From: Caulochytrium protostelioides
Lineage: Eukaryota > Chytridiomycota > Caulochytriomycetes > Caulochytriales > Caulochytriaceae
Length of the DNA stretch: 64,000 bases
Assembly: GCA_003615045.1 (NCBI GenBank)
Contig: ML014172.1
Span: forward strand, 1-64,000
Direction of reading: 5' to 3'
Below, piece after piece: positions 8,133-17,771 of this stretch. The notes beneath the pieces were generated by a model that searched no databases, had not been told where the DNA came from, and saw nothing but the letters and a program-made list of their open reading frames with translations. Every line of letters begins with the position of its first letter. Within the stretch, counting starts at the first letter, position 1. Both the position numbers and the translations under genes were made by a program.

Positions 8133-9190
8133 GTCGAGTTTGCGACGAGGGGAAGACCAGCGCCAACGCGTCAGGAACGGCCGCGAGGACGGTGGGGCGA
8201 TAGCCTACCGAGGACCGCGTCCGCAGGCCGCGGCATGAACGGCGGAAGGCGTCCGCCGTGCGAATGCCCGCCGCCGGCTGGAACGACCCCTCGCCCGCGG
8301 CCCACCGACGCGGGTGGAGGATCGTGGCGACGCGGGCGTGGTGAAGGCCATGCGCGGTCACGGACGGCGGCGGCGGCCGACTCGGGAGGTCGAGCCTGGA
8401 CGGCGCCGGCGGCGAGCCGTGCGTGAGCGGTGCGCCGCGAGGCGCGAGACGCGGCGGCGTGCGGACCGACTCACCGTCGGTCGGGGTTCCGCCAAACCGA
8501 AGCCGCAGCCGCAGCCGAAGCTCGAGCTCGAGCTCGCGCCAACCAGAAACGCCGCCGCCGCCGCCGCCGCCGCCACCCGGCGGGCGGCCGCCAGAACGGA
8601 AAGAAAAGGGGCGCAGCCCTCGCATAGCATAGCATCGCAGGCGGCGGCCGCGGTGACGGCGGCCGTGCCGGGGGTGCAGCGACCGCGCCGCGCCGGTGGG
8701 CGATCCACGGCTCGGATCGGCCCATCGGCCTGGGCGGGATATCATGCTTCTCTGAGGGATCGATACCGTCGCGCGAACAATAGCAGACAAGACCGCATCA
8801 GCGCCTATCGAGCGAAGCAAAGCACAGCACAGCGAAGCTGGTGCGATCATGCCGTGTCGACCGACGGTCGCTAGCCGCTGAGCCCGAAATCCGACGGGAA
8901 TCGCCGAAGATGGGCAGCGGATCGGCGAGATGGGATGCACCCGATGGGCTTCCTTGGAACGGCCATGGCGTATAATAAGGAGTGATGCGACCGCGTCTCG
9001 CGCCCTCCCCCTCCGCCGCAAAGGACCTCACCGTTGCCAACGATGCCCGCGCGGCAGAACCGGCGGTTCTGCCCAGGACGGGAATCCGCCCGGGACGTGA
9101 TGATGCCACACGGCGCCCTGACGAGACGCTGGTGGCCGACCCCTCCGTCGTGCCTCACTCTCCCTGATTGCGCCGCCCCCTCGAGCCTCG
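7630..9190. other. Divergent intergenic region, GC-rich, no supported gene
   Basis: Head-to-head spacer between bL17m and the next plus-strand gene. Open frames here are Arg/Pro/Gly-rich on both strands and look like chance readings of very GC-rich DNA. It contains a (CGG)n run near 8103-8130 and a TATAATAAGG box near 8970, about 220 bases before the downstream ATG, which might be a promoter element. Confidence 0.5.
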
Positions 9191-10348
9191 ATGGCGCCAC
9201 TCCTTCCCGCGCGCTCGCCTCTGACCGGCAGCCATGACCCGTTCCTGTCGCTGGCCCATGCGCACCAGGCGTCGGCGATACTAGGAGGGTTCGCCAGCGG
9301 GGTGCTGGCCCTCGACTGCCGCGATGACTCGGCCGATACCGACGCCCGCGATGCCGACGACCGCGACGCGACGCGGAACCATGACGGCCCCGGAGTCGGC
9401 GACGGCGAGGGCGACGACCTGCTGGACCGCTGGTGGCCGACCGGCCACGCGCGACTGCAGGGGTGCGTGGCCGATGCCGATCTGTCGCCGTCGCTGGCCC
9501 TGCCGCTGGCACTCCCGCTGCCGCTTCGGCTCGGGAGGCCGCTCATGACTTCGCTCGCGGCCGGCTGGCCCGCCCCGCCGCCGGCCGAAGACCGGCTGAA
9601 CCAACGCGAGGCAGGGCCGCACGCGCCGGCCGACCGCCGCACCGCGTCTGGCCCGGGGCTCGAGCCCTTTCCGTCGCCCGCGCGGCAGCCCTTCGACTCC
9701 GACGAGGCCGAGGCGATGGCCTGGATGGCGGCCCTGGCGCCCGCCCACGCCGCTTATGATCCCTGCGGACCGACCGTCGCCGCCGCGGGCGGTCCAGCTC
9801 ACGGCCGCCCCGCAGCGGCCGGGGGCGTCCCGACGGGCTCGTTCGTCGCGTCGGCGTCGCTGCCGCCGGCGCTGCCGCCGTCGTTGATGGCGCCGTCTGA
9901 GGCGGCGCATCCGGCAGCATGGGACGCGTGGGCGCGGCCATGGGACGCGTGGATGGACCTCTCCAGCGCGGGACTCGGATGCGGCGGCGAAGGGGCCGCC
10001 AAGCCGCAGGGCGAGGCCGCATGTTCCGGGCACCACGGCGGCATGCCGACGCCGACGCCGTCCATCCGCAACGATGCCGAGGAGGCGCATGACGCCGACG
10101 GCGCCGCCGCCGCGCCAGCGCGCGAGACGGACGGCGAGACGATCGGCGTCGCGGCCGCGACCGGAGTGCCGCTGTCGCCGCAGCATGTCTGGCTCGCCGC
10201 GGAGCTCCGCCAGCGCCTCCGCGATCCGCGCGACCCGTCGGCGGCGTTTGGCGACGTGATGGCCCAGCTCATGCAGATGCGGCTCCACGACGCGGCGCAC
10301 GTGACGGCGTTGCTGATGGCCGGATGGGCCACCGAGGCCTTCATCTGA
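9191..10348 (+). CDS. Unknown acidic protein
   Basis: A single-exon frame of 385 codons. I recognise no domain. Residues 1-110 are acidic (Asp-rich, e.g. DDSADTDARDADDRDATRN). Residues 110-330 are Ala/Pro/Gly-rich with repeated Trp (AWDAWARPWDAWMD), and the C-terminal 60 residues look folded and helical (SPQHVWLAAELRQRLRDPRD then FGDVMAQLMQMRLHDAAHV). The plus frame has the balanced composition of a real protein, whereas overlapping minus frames are Arg-rich shadows. The helical C-terminus ends cleanly at TGA, followed by an AT-rich convergent spacer, which supports a real gene end. A TATA-like box lies about 220 bases upstream. Nothing suggests a specific function. Confidence 0.6.
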   Translation: MAPLLPARSPLTGSHDPFLSLAHAHQASAILGGFASGVLALDCRDDSADTDARDADDRDATRNHDGPGVGDGEGDDLLDRWWPTGHARLQGCVADADLSPSLALPLALPLPLRLGRPLMTSLAAGWPAPPPAEDRLNQREAGPHAPADRRTASGPGLEPFPSPARQPFDSDEAEAMAWMAALAPAHAAYDPCGPTVAAAGGPAHGRPAAAGGVPTGSFVASASLPPALPPSLMAPSEAAHPAAWDAWARPWDAWMDLSSAGLGCGGEGAAKPQGEAACSGHHGGMPTPTPSIRNDAEEAHDADGAAAAPARETDGETIGVAAATGVPLSPQHVWLAAELRQRLRDPRDPSAAFGDVMAQLMQMRLHDAAHVTALLMAGWATEAFI

Positions 10349-10601
10349 AGTTGGCCATCACGGCCAGGAAGACCGTCTGTAGTGGCGACGTGCTCGCGCG
10401 ATGATTCCCCAACCGTGAGCGCCGGGGATCGTTGTCGCCGCCACCAAGCTGGGGCGCGAAGCCATCATTTTCTAATGATTTTCATATTAAATCATAATAA
10501 TACTTCTTTTTTTTTTTCGTTTTGGGCAGCGCCCGATGCCGCTTCTTCCGCCTTTCCATGAGCGGGGTGCTTACTGCAAACCTATGGGATCCATCGCGGG
10601 A
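10349..10601. terminator. AT-rich spacer between convergent genes
   Basis: The two genes on either side end toward each other here. A sharp AT-rich patch at 10468-10520 contains TTTCATATTAAATCATAATAA and an 11-base T run at 10507-10517. It probably carries the 3'-end processing signals of both genes; this is inferred from position and composition. Confidence 0.5.
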
Positions 10602-12674
10602 TTATGCATTCTGGATGGTGTGGAGCAGCCGCTTCAGATCGTGCTCCATGCTCAGCGTCTTGGCCGTGACCCTCTTGATGGCCGACTCCATGGCCAGCAG
10701 CGTGGCCAAGCAAGCTTCGGGGTCGAGCATGGCCTCCGGAAGGGACTCCATGGTCTTGCGGTAGCTTTTGACCAGTTCCGCGAGCGGCGGCGTATTCGTC
10801 AGTCCGAGGGCCGGGCCCAGATGTGAGCGGCGCATGGTCGAGTGGGCGCTTGACAGCGCTGAATGACGACCAGCCGTCGCTGCGGCGGCGGCGGCGGCGG
10901 CGGCTGATGATGCTGCTGCTGATGCTGGCAAGGATGATGGCGGCGGCGCCGACGATGTCGAGGCGGCGGCCAGGGCAGCCGCCACGTCTGCGGCGTCGGG
11001 CCCACGTTCCTCCGCAGCGGCGCGGCGTTCGCGGCCGCCCCCGGTGGATGCACCCTCCAAGCGCTCCAACGGCGCCAGATCGGACGCCGTTTCGGCGTCG
11101 GGAGAGGCGGCCGCGACGGCGGTCGGAAGGCCCGTCCCGCCCTCATCGCCGGCAGGCAATGTCGCCGCCGCCGTGGTGGCCGAGGCCGCCGTCGACGGGA
11201 CGGCGGGCACGGCGGCCGCGTTGGCGGGACGGGGGCCGGCGGGCGGCGGCGGAATGGAGACGTGGCGGCTCTTGGCAGGGCCCTCGCTGGCCGTGCTTAA
11301 GCGCTTGGCGGCGCCGGTCGCCGAGGCGCCGAGGGCGAGCGCGTCAGCGGCAGCGGCGGCAGCGGCGGCGGCAGCGGCGGCGGCAGCGGCGGTAGCGGCG
11401 GCGGCCGGGGGCAGGACGGAGGCGCGCTTGTGGGTGGCGGCGCGGTGGGGTACGGCGGGGTCGGCGAGCTCGATGGGCGGTGGGGGCGGGACGACGAGGT
11501 CCGAGGCGAATTTCTTGATGAGCTCCCAGATATCGAGGTTGCCGCTCATGACGGCGACCTGCTGCGGGGTCTGGCCGGTGCGGTTGGGGAGGTCGCGGTC
11601 GGCGCCGCGCATGAGCAGCGCGTTGGCAGACTTGACGGCGTTGCGGGTGGCAGCGATGTGCAGGGGCGTGTTGCCGGCGACGTTGACCGCGTTCATGTTG
11701 GCGCCGTGGTCAATGAGCAGCTGGACGATCTCGTAGGCATTGTTCATGCAGGCCTGGTGGAGGGGTCCCTTACCGCTCTCGTCGTAGACGTCGGGCGACG
11801 CGCGGTAGCTGAGAAGCTTGGTCACGCACTCGGTGTAGCCGCTCGTTGACGCATGGAACAGCGGCGTCAGCCCCAGCGGGTCGGGCAAGTCGACCCACGC
11901 ACCGAGGAGCAGCAGTGTGCCGAGGGCGGCGGCCTTGTTGTTGATGGCGGCCACATGGATCGGCGCCTTCCAGCCCTCCTTCTCGCCGAGATGGAAGTCG
12001 AGGAATGCGCCCATGTCATACAGCGTCCGGATCATGTCGATGTCGTTGTTCATGATCGCTACGCTGAGCGGCGTCTCGCTCGTCTCGGTCCAGAAGTTGG
12101 GATCCATGCCCTTGCCGGCCCGCTCGAGCACGCTCTCCAGATGGCCCTTCTGGATATCCTCGATGAGCTTCTTCTGGCGGCGCTTATGGTTCGCATTCGG
12201 CGATGGCGGCTCGCTGGTGCCGGGCACAATCACGCGCGTCTTGGTCACAAAGTCCAGCACCGTGTTGTTGTCCACACCGTAGTGGCGCAGCGTCATGCGC
12301 TCCTCGAGGAACCGCCCGGCCGTGCGCAGCCCGCTCGGCGGCTGGAAGAACCCGTAGTTCAGCGCATCCATCACGTCACTCGCCATCTTCTCGATCACCT
12401 GACGCTTCAGATTCCAGATCGGCTCGTCCGTCGCCACACGCATCGCCTTCTGCAGGCCCTGCGCGGGCATGCTGATGCGGACGACGATCGTCGCGGGCGC
12501 CGAGGACACGGCAATGGAGGCCGAGACGGGCGCGGAGAGCGCGGCGGACGCCGGACCCGAGGCAGCGCCCGTCGTTGAAATGGTCGTCTGGCTCGGCGCG
12601 ACTGGCGTCAGTGGCGTGGCGCCGGCCGGTGTGGCCGCCGCCGCGGGCGACCGGGTCGCATCGGCGCTCTCCAT
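10602..12674 (-). CDS. SHANK-like scaffold: Ubl (SPN/F0-type) plus ankyrin repeats
   Basis: A 690-residue protein. Residues 1-60 are Ala/Ser/Thr-rich. Residues 61-150 form a ubiquitin-like module with DALNYGFFQPPSGLRTAGRF and LEERMTLRHYGVDNNT, very close to the N-terminal SPN domain of animal SHANK proteins (ALNYGLFQPP, GRAGKFLDEERLL) and related to talin F0. Residues 165-385 hold six or seven ankyrin repeats (KGPLHQACMNNAYEIVQLLI, GNTPLHIAATRNAVKSANAL). Residues 390-620 are low complexity (Ala runs, Pro runs), and the last 65 are helical, probably a coiled coil (KSYRKTMESLPEAMLDPEA). The SPN-ankyrin order is that of SHANK1-3, where SPN binds Ras-family GTPases. The SH3, PDZ and SAM parts are absent. 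It is likely a cytoskeletal or small-GTPase scaffold; partner and role are inference. Confidence 0.85.
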   Translation of the reverse strand: MESADATRSPAAAATPAGATPLTPVAPSQTTISTTGAASGPASAALSAPVSASIAVSSAPATIVVRISMPAQGLQKAMRVATDEPIWNLKRQVIEKMASDVMDALNYGFFQPPSGLRTAGRFLEERMTLRHYGVDNNTVLDFVTKTRVIVPGTSEPPSPNANHKRRQKKLIEDIQKGHLESVLERAGKGMDPNFWTETSETPLSVAIMNNDIDMIRTLYDMGAFLDFHLGEKEGWKAPIHVAAINNKAAALGTLLLLGAWVDLPDPLGLTPLFHASTSGYTECVTKLLSYRASPDVYDESGKGPLHQACMNNAYEIVQLLIDHGANMNAVNVAGNTPLHIAATRNAVKSANALLMRGADRDLPNRTGQTPQQVAVMSGNLDIWELIKKFASDLVVPPPPPIELADPAVPHRAATHKRASVLPPAAAATAAAAAAAAAAAAAAADALALGASATGAAKRLSTASEGPAKSRHVSIPPPPAGPRPANAAAVPAVPSTAASATTAAATLPAGDEGGTGLPTAVAAASPDAETASDLAPLERLEGASTGGGRERRAAAEERGPDAADVAAALAAASTSSAPPPSSLPASAAASSAAAAAAAAATAGRHSALSSAHSTMRRSHLGPALGLTNTPPLAELVKSYRKTMESLPEAMLDPEACLATLLAMESAIKRVTAKTLSMEHDLKRLLHTIQNA

Positions 12675-13784
12675 GGTGACTCGGCCAATTCAAGGGGATG
12701 CACGGCAATCCAATGCAATCCAGCACCGGGCAGGACGACGGCCAGACAGGGCACGATAGGGTGATACAGGGCAGGACAGGACCGTCGGAGACGCGACAAA
12801 ACGAGGTGGAGCCCAACGGGATTCAGCTAGCCAGCCAGCCAGCCAAGAGTCGGATCACCCAGAGAGAGAGAGTCGAGGCCAATCGCTATCCATCGGCTAT
12901 CGCTAGGCGCGAAGGGAGCAAGGGGCCCGTGTCGCAGGAAAGCACGAGCGATCATCCGTGCGAGAACGAGCGCGACCGCTGTCGGACGCAGGCGAAGCTT
13001 CGGGCCAGGTCCTCAGTAATGGGTCGTGCAATGACGGGAGGGTGCGTCATTTCACGGCCTGGCATGGCATGGCGCGGCGCGGCATGGCTTCCCTGCCTCG
13101 GCCTCCGCATCCCATACCGACCACGCGGCGACGTCTCGTCCACTGGCTGCCGGCGGCCGAGCCCCGACATCCCATCGGGACACGGGAGGGTTGGACAACC
13201 CGACGCTCGGTCCTCCCGCTCCGCCGCGTATGACCGCGGTCCTCCGTCACCGCCAGGCGGCCGCCGCCTGGCGTCCACGAGGTCCGACGCCGCGCCGCCC
13301 GCGGATCTCGACGATGGACACAGGGAGCTCCGCGGCGATCTCCGACCGATGGCCGTCGACGGAGGCGCACACGCGGCACACGCGGCATCGCGCGTCCTCC
13401 CGCGGCATCGCGCGTCCTCCCGCGGCCATCCCCGCCCAAGGTCCGATGCCCTGGACCGCAGATCAGCGATGCGGCCACCATGACCGCTCTACCGCGGGCG
13501 GTCGCGCTTCGGCGCCGATCGCTGCTCCTCGGAGATGGTGGCCCGCCGCGGCGCCGCGCCCGCTTCGCTGCAGGAAGGCGACGCGCCCGAGGGCCGCGCC
13601 CGCCACCGGCGCCACCCGGTGCCCCCGCTCGGCTCCACCACGGCCGCAAGCCTCCCGCCGCCCTTCCCCTTCCACTCACGATAACACAACAAAGCGCACG
13701 CCGCGGTGCTCACAGGCACCGATGCCTGGTGATGGAGGCGGAGGCCGTCGTGGCCACCCCCGATCCGTTCGATCATAGGCATCA
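12675..13784. other. Intergenic region, no supported gene
   Basis: Spacer between two minus-strand genes, the 5' flank of the scaffold gene and the 3' flank of the Dus gene. It holds small repeats: GCCA units at 12831-12845, GGCATGGCGCGGC units near 13060-13090 and a doubled CGCGGCATCGCGCGTCCTCC near 13379-13418. No domain or convincing start was seen in either direction. Confidence 0.5.
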
Positions 13785-15587
13785 TTACACACGACCGGCA
13801 GGGGCGCTCGGGCCCAGGGACGACGCCACGGCGGACGCCAACGCTTCACGGGAGGCGGGCTCGCCCGCCGCGATCCTCGCATCAGGTGCCCGTGCCGGCT
13901 CCGGCGCCGCAGCGGCCTCCAGGCCGGCGACCTGGCCGTCGGCCTGCAGGGCGCGCCGGATCTCCTGCGCCAGCATGATGTTGTGCGAGGCACAGTACCA
14001 GAGGCGCGGCAGACCAGCCTTGTCCGTGAGCAGGCGCGGTGCCGCCGACGCGGAGGTTGGAGGGCTGATGGCGGCGGCGGCGGCGGCTTTCGTTGCCGCC
14101 GACTTGGGCAAGGCGGTCGCGGCGCCGAGAAGGATCCGGCCGGCAGCATCGCGGGGTAGACGTGCGACCGCGGCCTCCTGCGCCACGGGGTCCTCGCTGG
14201 CCGTCTTGCAGCATTTTTTGCACATGCGGCTGGCGCACGTGTCCGAGGGCACGTTGGCGCACCCCTCGAAAGCGCACGTGGGTTTCACGACTTTGGGCTT
14301 CTTGCGCTGCTGGTCGAGGGCGGCCTTGTTCAGGGCGTCGGCGAGCTTGCGCTTCTCGTCGGAGATCGGCGGCAGCGCTGGACGGAAATACGGCTGGGCC
14401 AGGCCGAGCGGCAGGTCGTACAAGCCCGCGGCATTGCGCGTCAGCGTCCGCACATCGACGGGCGTCGTCAGATCCCCCGGCGCGACGGGGTGTTCTGGCG
14501 ATGCGGCCGATGCGGCCGATGCGGATGACGCGGATGATGCAGCGAGCGCCTGCTCGATACCGTCCACGATCTGGTGGGCGGTGGCCATGTCGCGCAGCGA
14601 GGCCAGTTGGTCGCGGTAGGTCGTATAGATGGGCAGCACCTTGTGGAAGAGCTTGAAGAGGTGGGCCTTGACTTGACCCATGTGCCACTGATCCGAGTCG
14701 ACATCGTTTTCACAGATGGCCAGGTACTCGCGCGCCAAACTGACGGCCGGTAGCTGCATGGGCTCAAAGATCGCCGGGTTGAAGAGGTTGCCCTCAGCGG
14801 TCATCACGCCTTGGACGCCGGTCGCGGCAATGCACCGCTCGACGTCCGGGTAGTAAAGGATGTTGCCGTTGGCGTAGACCGGGATCTTGACGGCGGCGCG
14901 GACCGCCGCGATTTGGGTCCAGTCGGCGAGGCCCGTATGGTGGCCCTTCATCTCGCGCGTGCGGCCGTGCACCGTGAGCAGCTGGCAGCCGGCTGCCTCG
15001 AGCATCTGGGCATACGCGATGGTCCGCTGGACGTCGGGGAACACGCGGATTTTACACGTCACGGGCACGCCGAGCTCGCGGTCGAGCAGCGAGACCATCT
15101 GGGCAATCAACTCCCACTCGTCCTGCAGGAACGAGCCGTAGTGGCCGCGCTTCGCGATCCCCTGCGGACACCCGAGGTTGATGTCGACGGCGTCGCAATC
15201 GCGCTCGACGTGGCGCGCCGCGGCGAGCAGGGTCGCGGGGTCGTTCGCGCAGAACTGCACGATCACCGGGCGGTCCTCCGGGTGCGGCGCGAAGCACTGC
15301 CGCCGTGCCGCCGGCGTCGCTTCCGAGAAAATCCGCGCGTGGATCATCGGCGTATACACCAGGTCGGCGCCATGCCGCCGGCTCAGCAGTCGCCAAGGCA
15401 ACTCCGACTGGTCGACCATCGGCGCCACCACGTGGCGCGCGCTGCGCAGCGTCTGCCGGAAAAAGTCAAAGCCTTTCAGCTTGCGGGCCGTCGCCGCCGT
15501 CGCCGCCGTCGCCGCCGTCATCGCCACCGAGGCATCAACCGCAATCGCTGCTGCTGTTGCCGCTGTTGCCGCTGTTGTTGATGTCAT
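13785..15587 (-). CDS. DUS1: tRNA-dihydrouridine(16/17) synthase, Dus1 type
   Basis: A 600-residue FMN enzyme that reduces U16/U17 of tRNA D-loops using NAD(P)H. After an Ala/Thr-rich start, the TIM barrel begins near residue 50 with HVVAPMVDQSELPWRLLSRR (FMN-binding APMVD-S--PWR). Next come YTPMIHARIF, IVQFCANDP, and DINLGCPQGIAKRGHYGSFL, the loop carrying the conserved cysteine. TCKIRVFPD and LLTVHGRTREMKGHHTGLADW follow (K-R and HGRT motifs), then IPVYANGNI and TGVQGVMTAEGNLFNPAIF. These match the Dus1 branch rather than Dus2-4. The C-terminal half has a Cys-rich element (CAFEGCANVPSDTCASRMCK then KCC), probably a zinc finger, and ends in Ala-rich low complexity. I chose the ATG at 15587 because the frame upstream of it is unlike any Dus. 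It is longer than yeast Dus1 (about 420) because of its tails. Confidence 0.93.
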   Translation of the reverse strand: MTSTTAATAATAAAIAVDASVAMTAATAATAATARKLKGFDFFRQTLRSARHVVAPMVDQSELPWRLLSRRHGADLVYTPMIHARIFSEATPAARRQCFAPHPEDRPVIVQFCANDPATLLAAARHVERDCDAVDINLGCPQGIAKRGHYGSFLQDEWELIAQMVSLLDRELGVPVTCKIRVFPDVQRTIAYAQMLEAAGCQLLTVHGRTREMKGHHTGLADWTQIAAVRAAVKIPVYANGNILYYPDVERCIAATGVQGVMTAEGNLFNPAIFEPMQLPAVSLAREYLAICENDVDSDQWHMGQVKAHLFKLFHKVLPIYTTYRDQLASLRDMATAHQIVDGIEQALAASSASSASAASAASPEHPVAPGDLTTPVDVRTLTRNAAGLYDLPLGLAQPYFRPALPPISDEKRKLADALNKAALDQQRKKPKVVKPTCAFEGCANVPSDTCASRMCKKCCKTASEDPVAQEAAVARLPRDAAGRILLGAATALPKSAATKAAAAAAISPPTSASAAPRLLTDKAGLPRLWYCASHNIMLAQEIRRALQADGQVAGLEAAAAPEPARAPDARIAAGEPASREALASAVASSLGPSAPAGRV

Positions 15588-17771
15588 GGCGCCGCTCGAC
15601 CAGACGAGAAGGGGGGACTCAGGAGGGAATGGAATGGAACCAGATGCGAGGCGATACGATATAATGACAACGGCGCGTCGCACCAGCGAGACGCAGACCA
15701 GCGGGTCGAATTTACGTCGAAGGGTGAGACGCGAGTGGCCGTGGTGGGGTTTGACCCGAGGCTCGCCGGCAGTCTGATACAAAATAGAGAAGAAAAAAAA
15801 GTCGATCGGTTGATGCCCACCGAGGCCACCGCCGCACGCCGTTTCAGGGACGATCCGCCGGGGAACACCGTCTGCGATCGACTCGGATACCGCTGCATGG
15901 CCTTCCGATGGGCGTCCCCGCGCCACCGCCTGCTGCCGTGGTCTGCACGGCGCGGGCGCAGGCGGCCGTCGCATACCTTCGAACCCCCGACGGCTGCCTC
16001 GGCCGGTGCTTGGTGGCCAGCCCAGCCAACTCCGACGCCGCTCGCGGGCTGAGTTTTCCTTTTCGTCTGTCTCGTGAGACGCCGATGCGGCCGCCGGCCG
16101 CCCCACCAGCCTCTCAGGCCCCAAGCACGATGGGCCGCTGGCTGCCGATGTCGATGCCCGATGCCGAGACGGCCACGAGCACGGCGCGGGCGACGCCCCG
16201 TCGGAGCGGCACCACGCCAGGCATCTCGAGGGATCGTCGCGGCGCTCCTCATCATCCGCCCTCCGCTTCGCCGTGCTCTCGATCGCTCGGGTAATGCCGC
16301 TCATGTTGGGTTGACCTCCGGGGGCGAATAGCGGCGACTGGGGTCGAGCGGCACGTGGATACTCGCCCGACCCCATCACGCGCACAGACGCGAGGTGGCC
16401 CTCCTCGAACATCAAGGTCGCGACATATGTCGCGGGGGGTGCCGGCTGCCTCTGTCGCCGGCATCCGTACGAGCACGCGGTGCCCATGCATCCTCTGGGA
16501 CCGTGCGCCGGGCAAGCGACGGCGTATTCCCATGATCAGCTCGACCATGGAGAAACCATGCGTCGTTCGAGAAGACCCTCTGGCGCCATATCTCGACCTA
16601 GCTATCTATTTTATTCCTTTGGATTTGTTATGGTCGATGGGGATCGGGTTCACCCATTCTTTTTTTCTGCCCTTGGTGGGGGGCGGCGACGCGGCGAGGC
16701 AACGGGGTCGGCCTCCGCCGGGAAGGCGGCTCTCACCCTCCTGAGGGTTCCGCCCTCCGGCCCTTCGTGGCCTTCCACCCGATGGTGACACCGGCGGCGG
16801 CGGCCCATCGCGCACTGCGCGCATCACAGAGCGCATCACGACGCCTGCGCGCGTCGTGATGCGCACTGCGCGCCGTGGCCTCCGGCCGCTCGCCGATCCG
16901 TCGATCCGCCGATCCGCCGCGACCATTCTCTATTCTGGCGCGCCGGGTGGGCTCCCAAACACATGTCGACGGGTCACCGCCACTCGGTCGGGGACACGAC
17001 GCATCGAAGCGCCTCGCAGCCCATGACCCCCGTTAGATTGCCGACGGGCGGTGTCCCTGTTTCATGGGCGACGGCCGCCGTCGTCGACACCGCAGGTCCG
17101 AAGCGTCTCGAAGAAGGCATCGGCGGCCACGGCCGCCGAAGTCGTCCGAGGCAGCGCTGGGCGCCGGTGCCGTCGGGCCGCGGGCAGAGCGGCGGCCGTG
17201 GCTTCTCCGGCGGCGAGGGCTTTCATGCTCCGTACCCAGGGTCCACGGCGACGGCGGACCGGGCCGAGGGAGCCGTCGTGGGGCCATTCATAACGATCGC
17301 GCGATCCCCCGGCCACGCCGTATACCGGCCAAGTCACGAAACGAGGGTCCATCGAAAAACAAAGGGACGCGCGATGGGATCGCCTGCTCTTGATGGTCAG
17401 CGCCTGACGACGAGTAGGCATCCGCATCCGCATCAGGACCCGTTCCAATCGCCGATTCGAAGTTGATCCGATCCGATCCGATCCGACCCGCCGAACGTGC
17501 GACATTGACGTCGACGTCGCGATTTTCTTGCCTTGCCTTGCCGGCTATCTAGCTGACAAGCCTGCTTGCTTGCTTCATTGCTTCACACAGCGTGCATCCC
17601 CGTGTGCCGATACCACCAGGCTCTCTTGTGCGATTGCCTCATTGCGTACCGAGACCCCTTTCCACCTCCACGCGTTGACTGGCATTTTTAGGTTTGGCGC
17701 GGTGAATCCCCCCTTCGGCCGTCCGATTCTTCTTTCCTTTCCTTCTTTCATACCACCCAACCACTACCACC
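15588..17771. other. Long divergent intergenic region
   Basis: Head-to-head spacer of 2.2 kb between Dus1 and the F-box-like gene. Open frames in it are Arg-rich and not convincing. It contains a perfect hairpin at 16831-16864, a (GATCC)n run at 17466-17485 and a pyrimidine-rich leader (CTTTCCTTTCCTTCTTTC) just before the downstream start, typical of a 5' UTR. Confidence 0.5.
16831..16864. repeat. Perfect hairpin, 14-bp arms and 6-base loop
   Basis: GCGCATCACGACGC at 16831-16844 is the exact reverse complement of GCGTCGTGATGCGC at 16851-16864, with loop CTGCGC. The flanks repeat GCGCACTGCGCGC directly on each side (about 16810 and 16861). It is not followed by a T run. It lies in a gene-free divergent region. 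Confidence 0.9.

Noticed and set aside
6556-8238. Plus-strand frame of 560 codons over bL17m
   Set aside because: The minus strand encodes a clear L17 protein; the plus frame is Arg-rich without any motif.
15970-16010. GGGGGTTCGAA on the minus strand suggested a tRNA T-loop
   Set aside because: No matching acceptor, D-arm or anticodon stem could be paired around it.
15588-16487. 300-codon N-terminal extension of the Dus1 frame
   Set aside because: It is open but composed of Arg/Ser/Pro-rich sequence unlike any Dus protein; the ATG at 15587 directly precedes a normal Ala/Thr-rich leader and the barrel.
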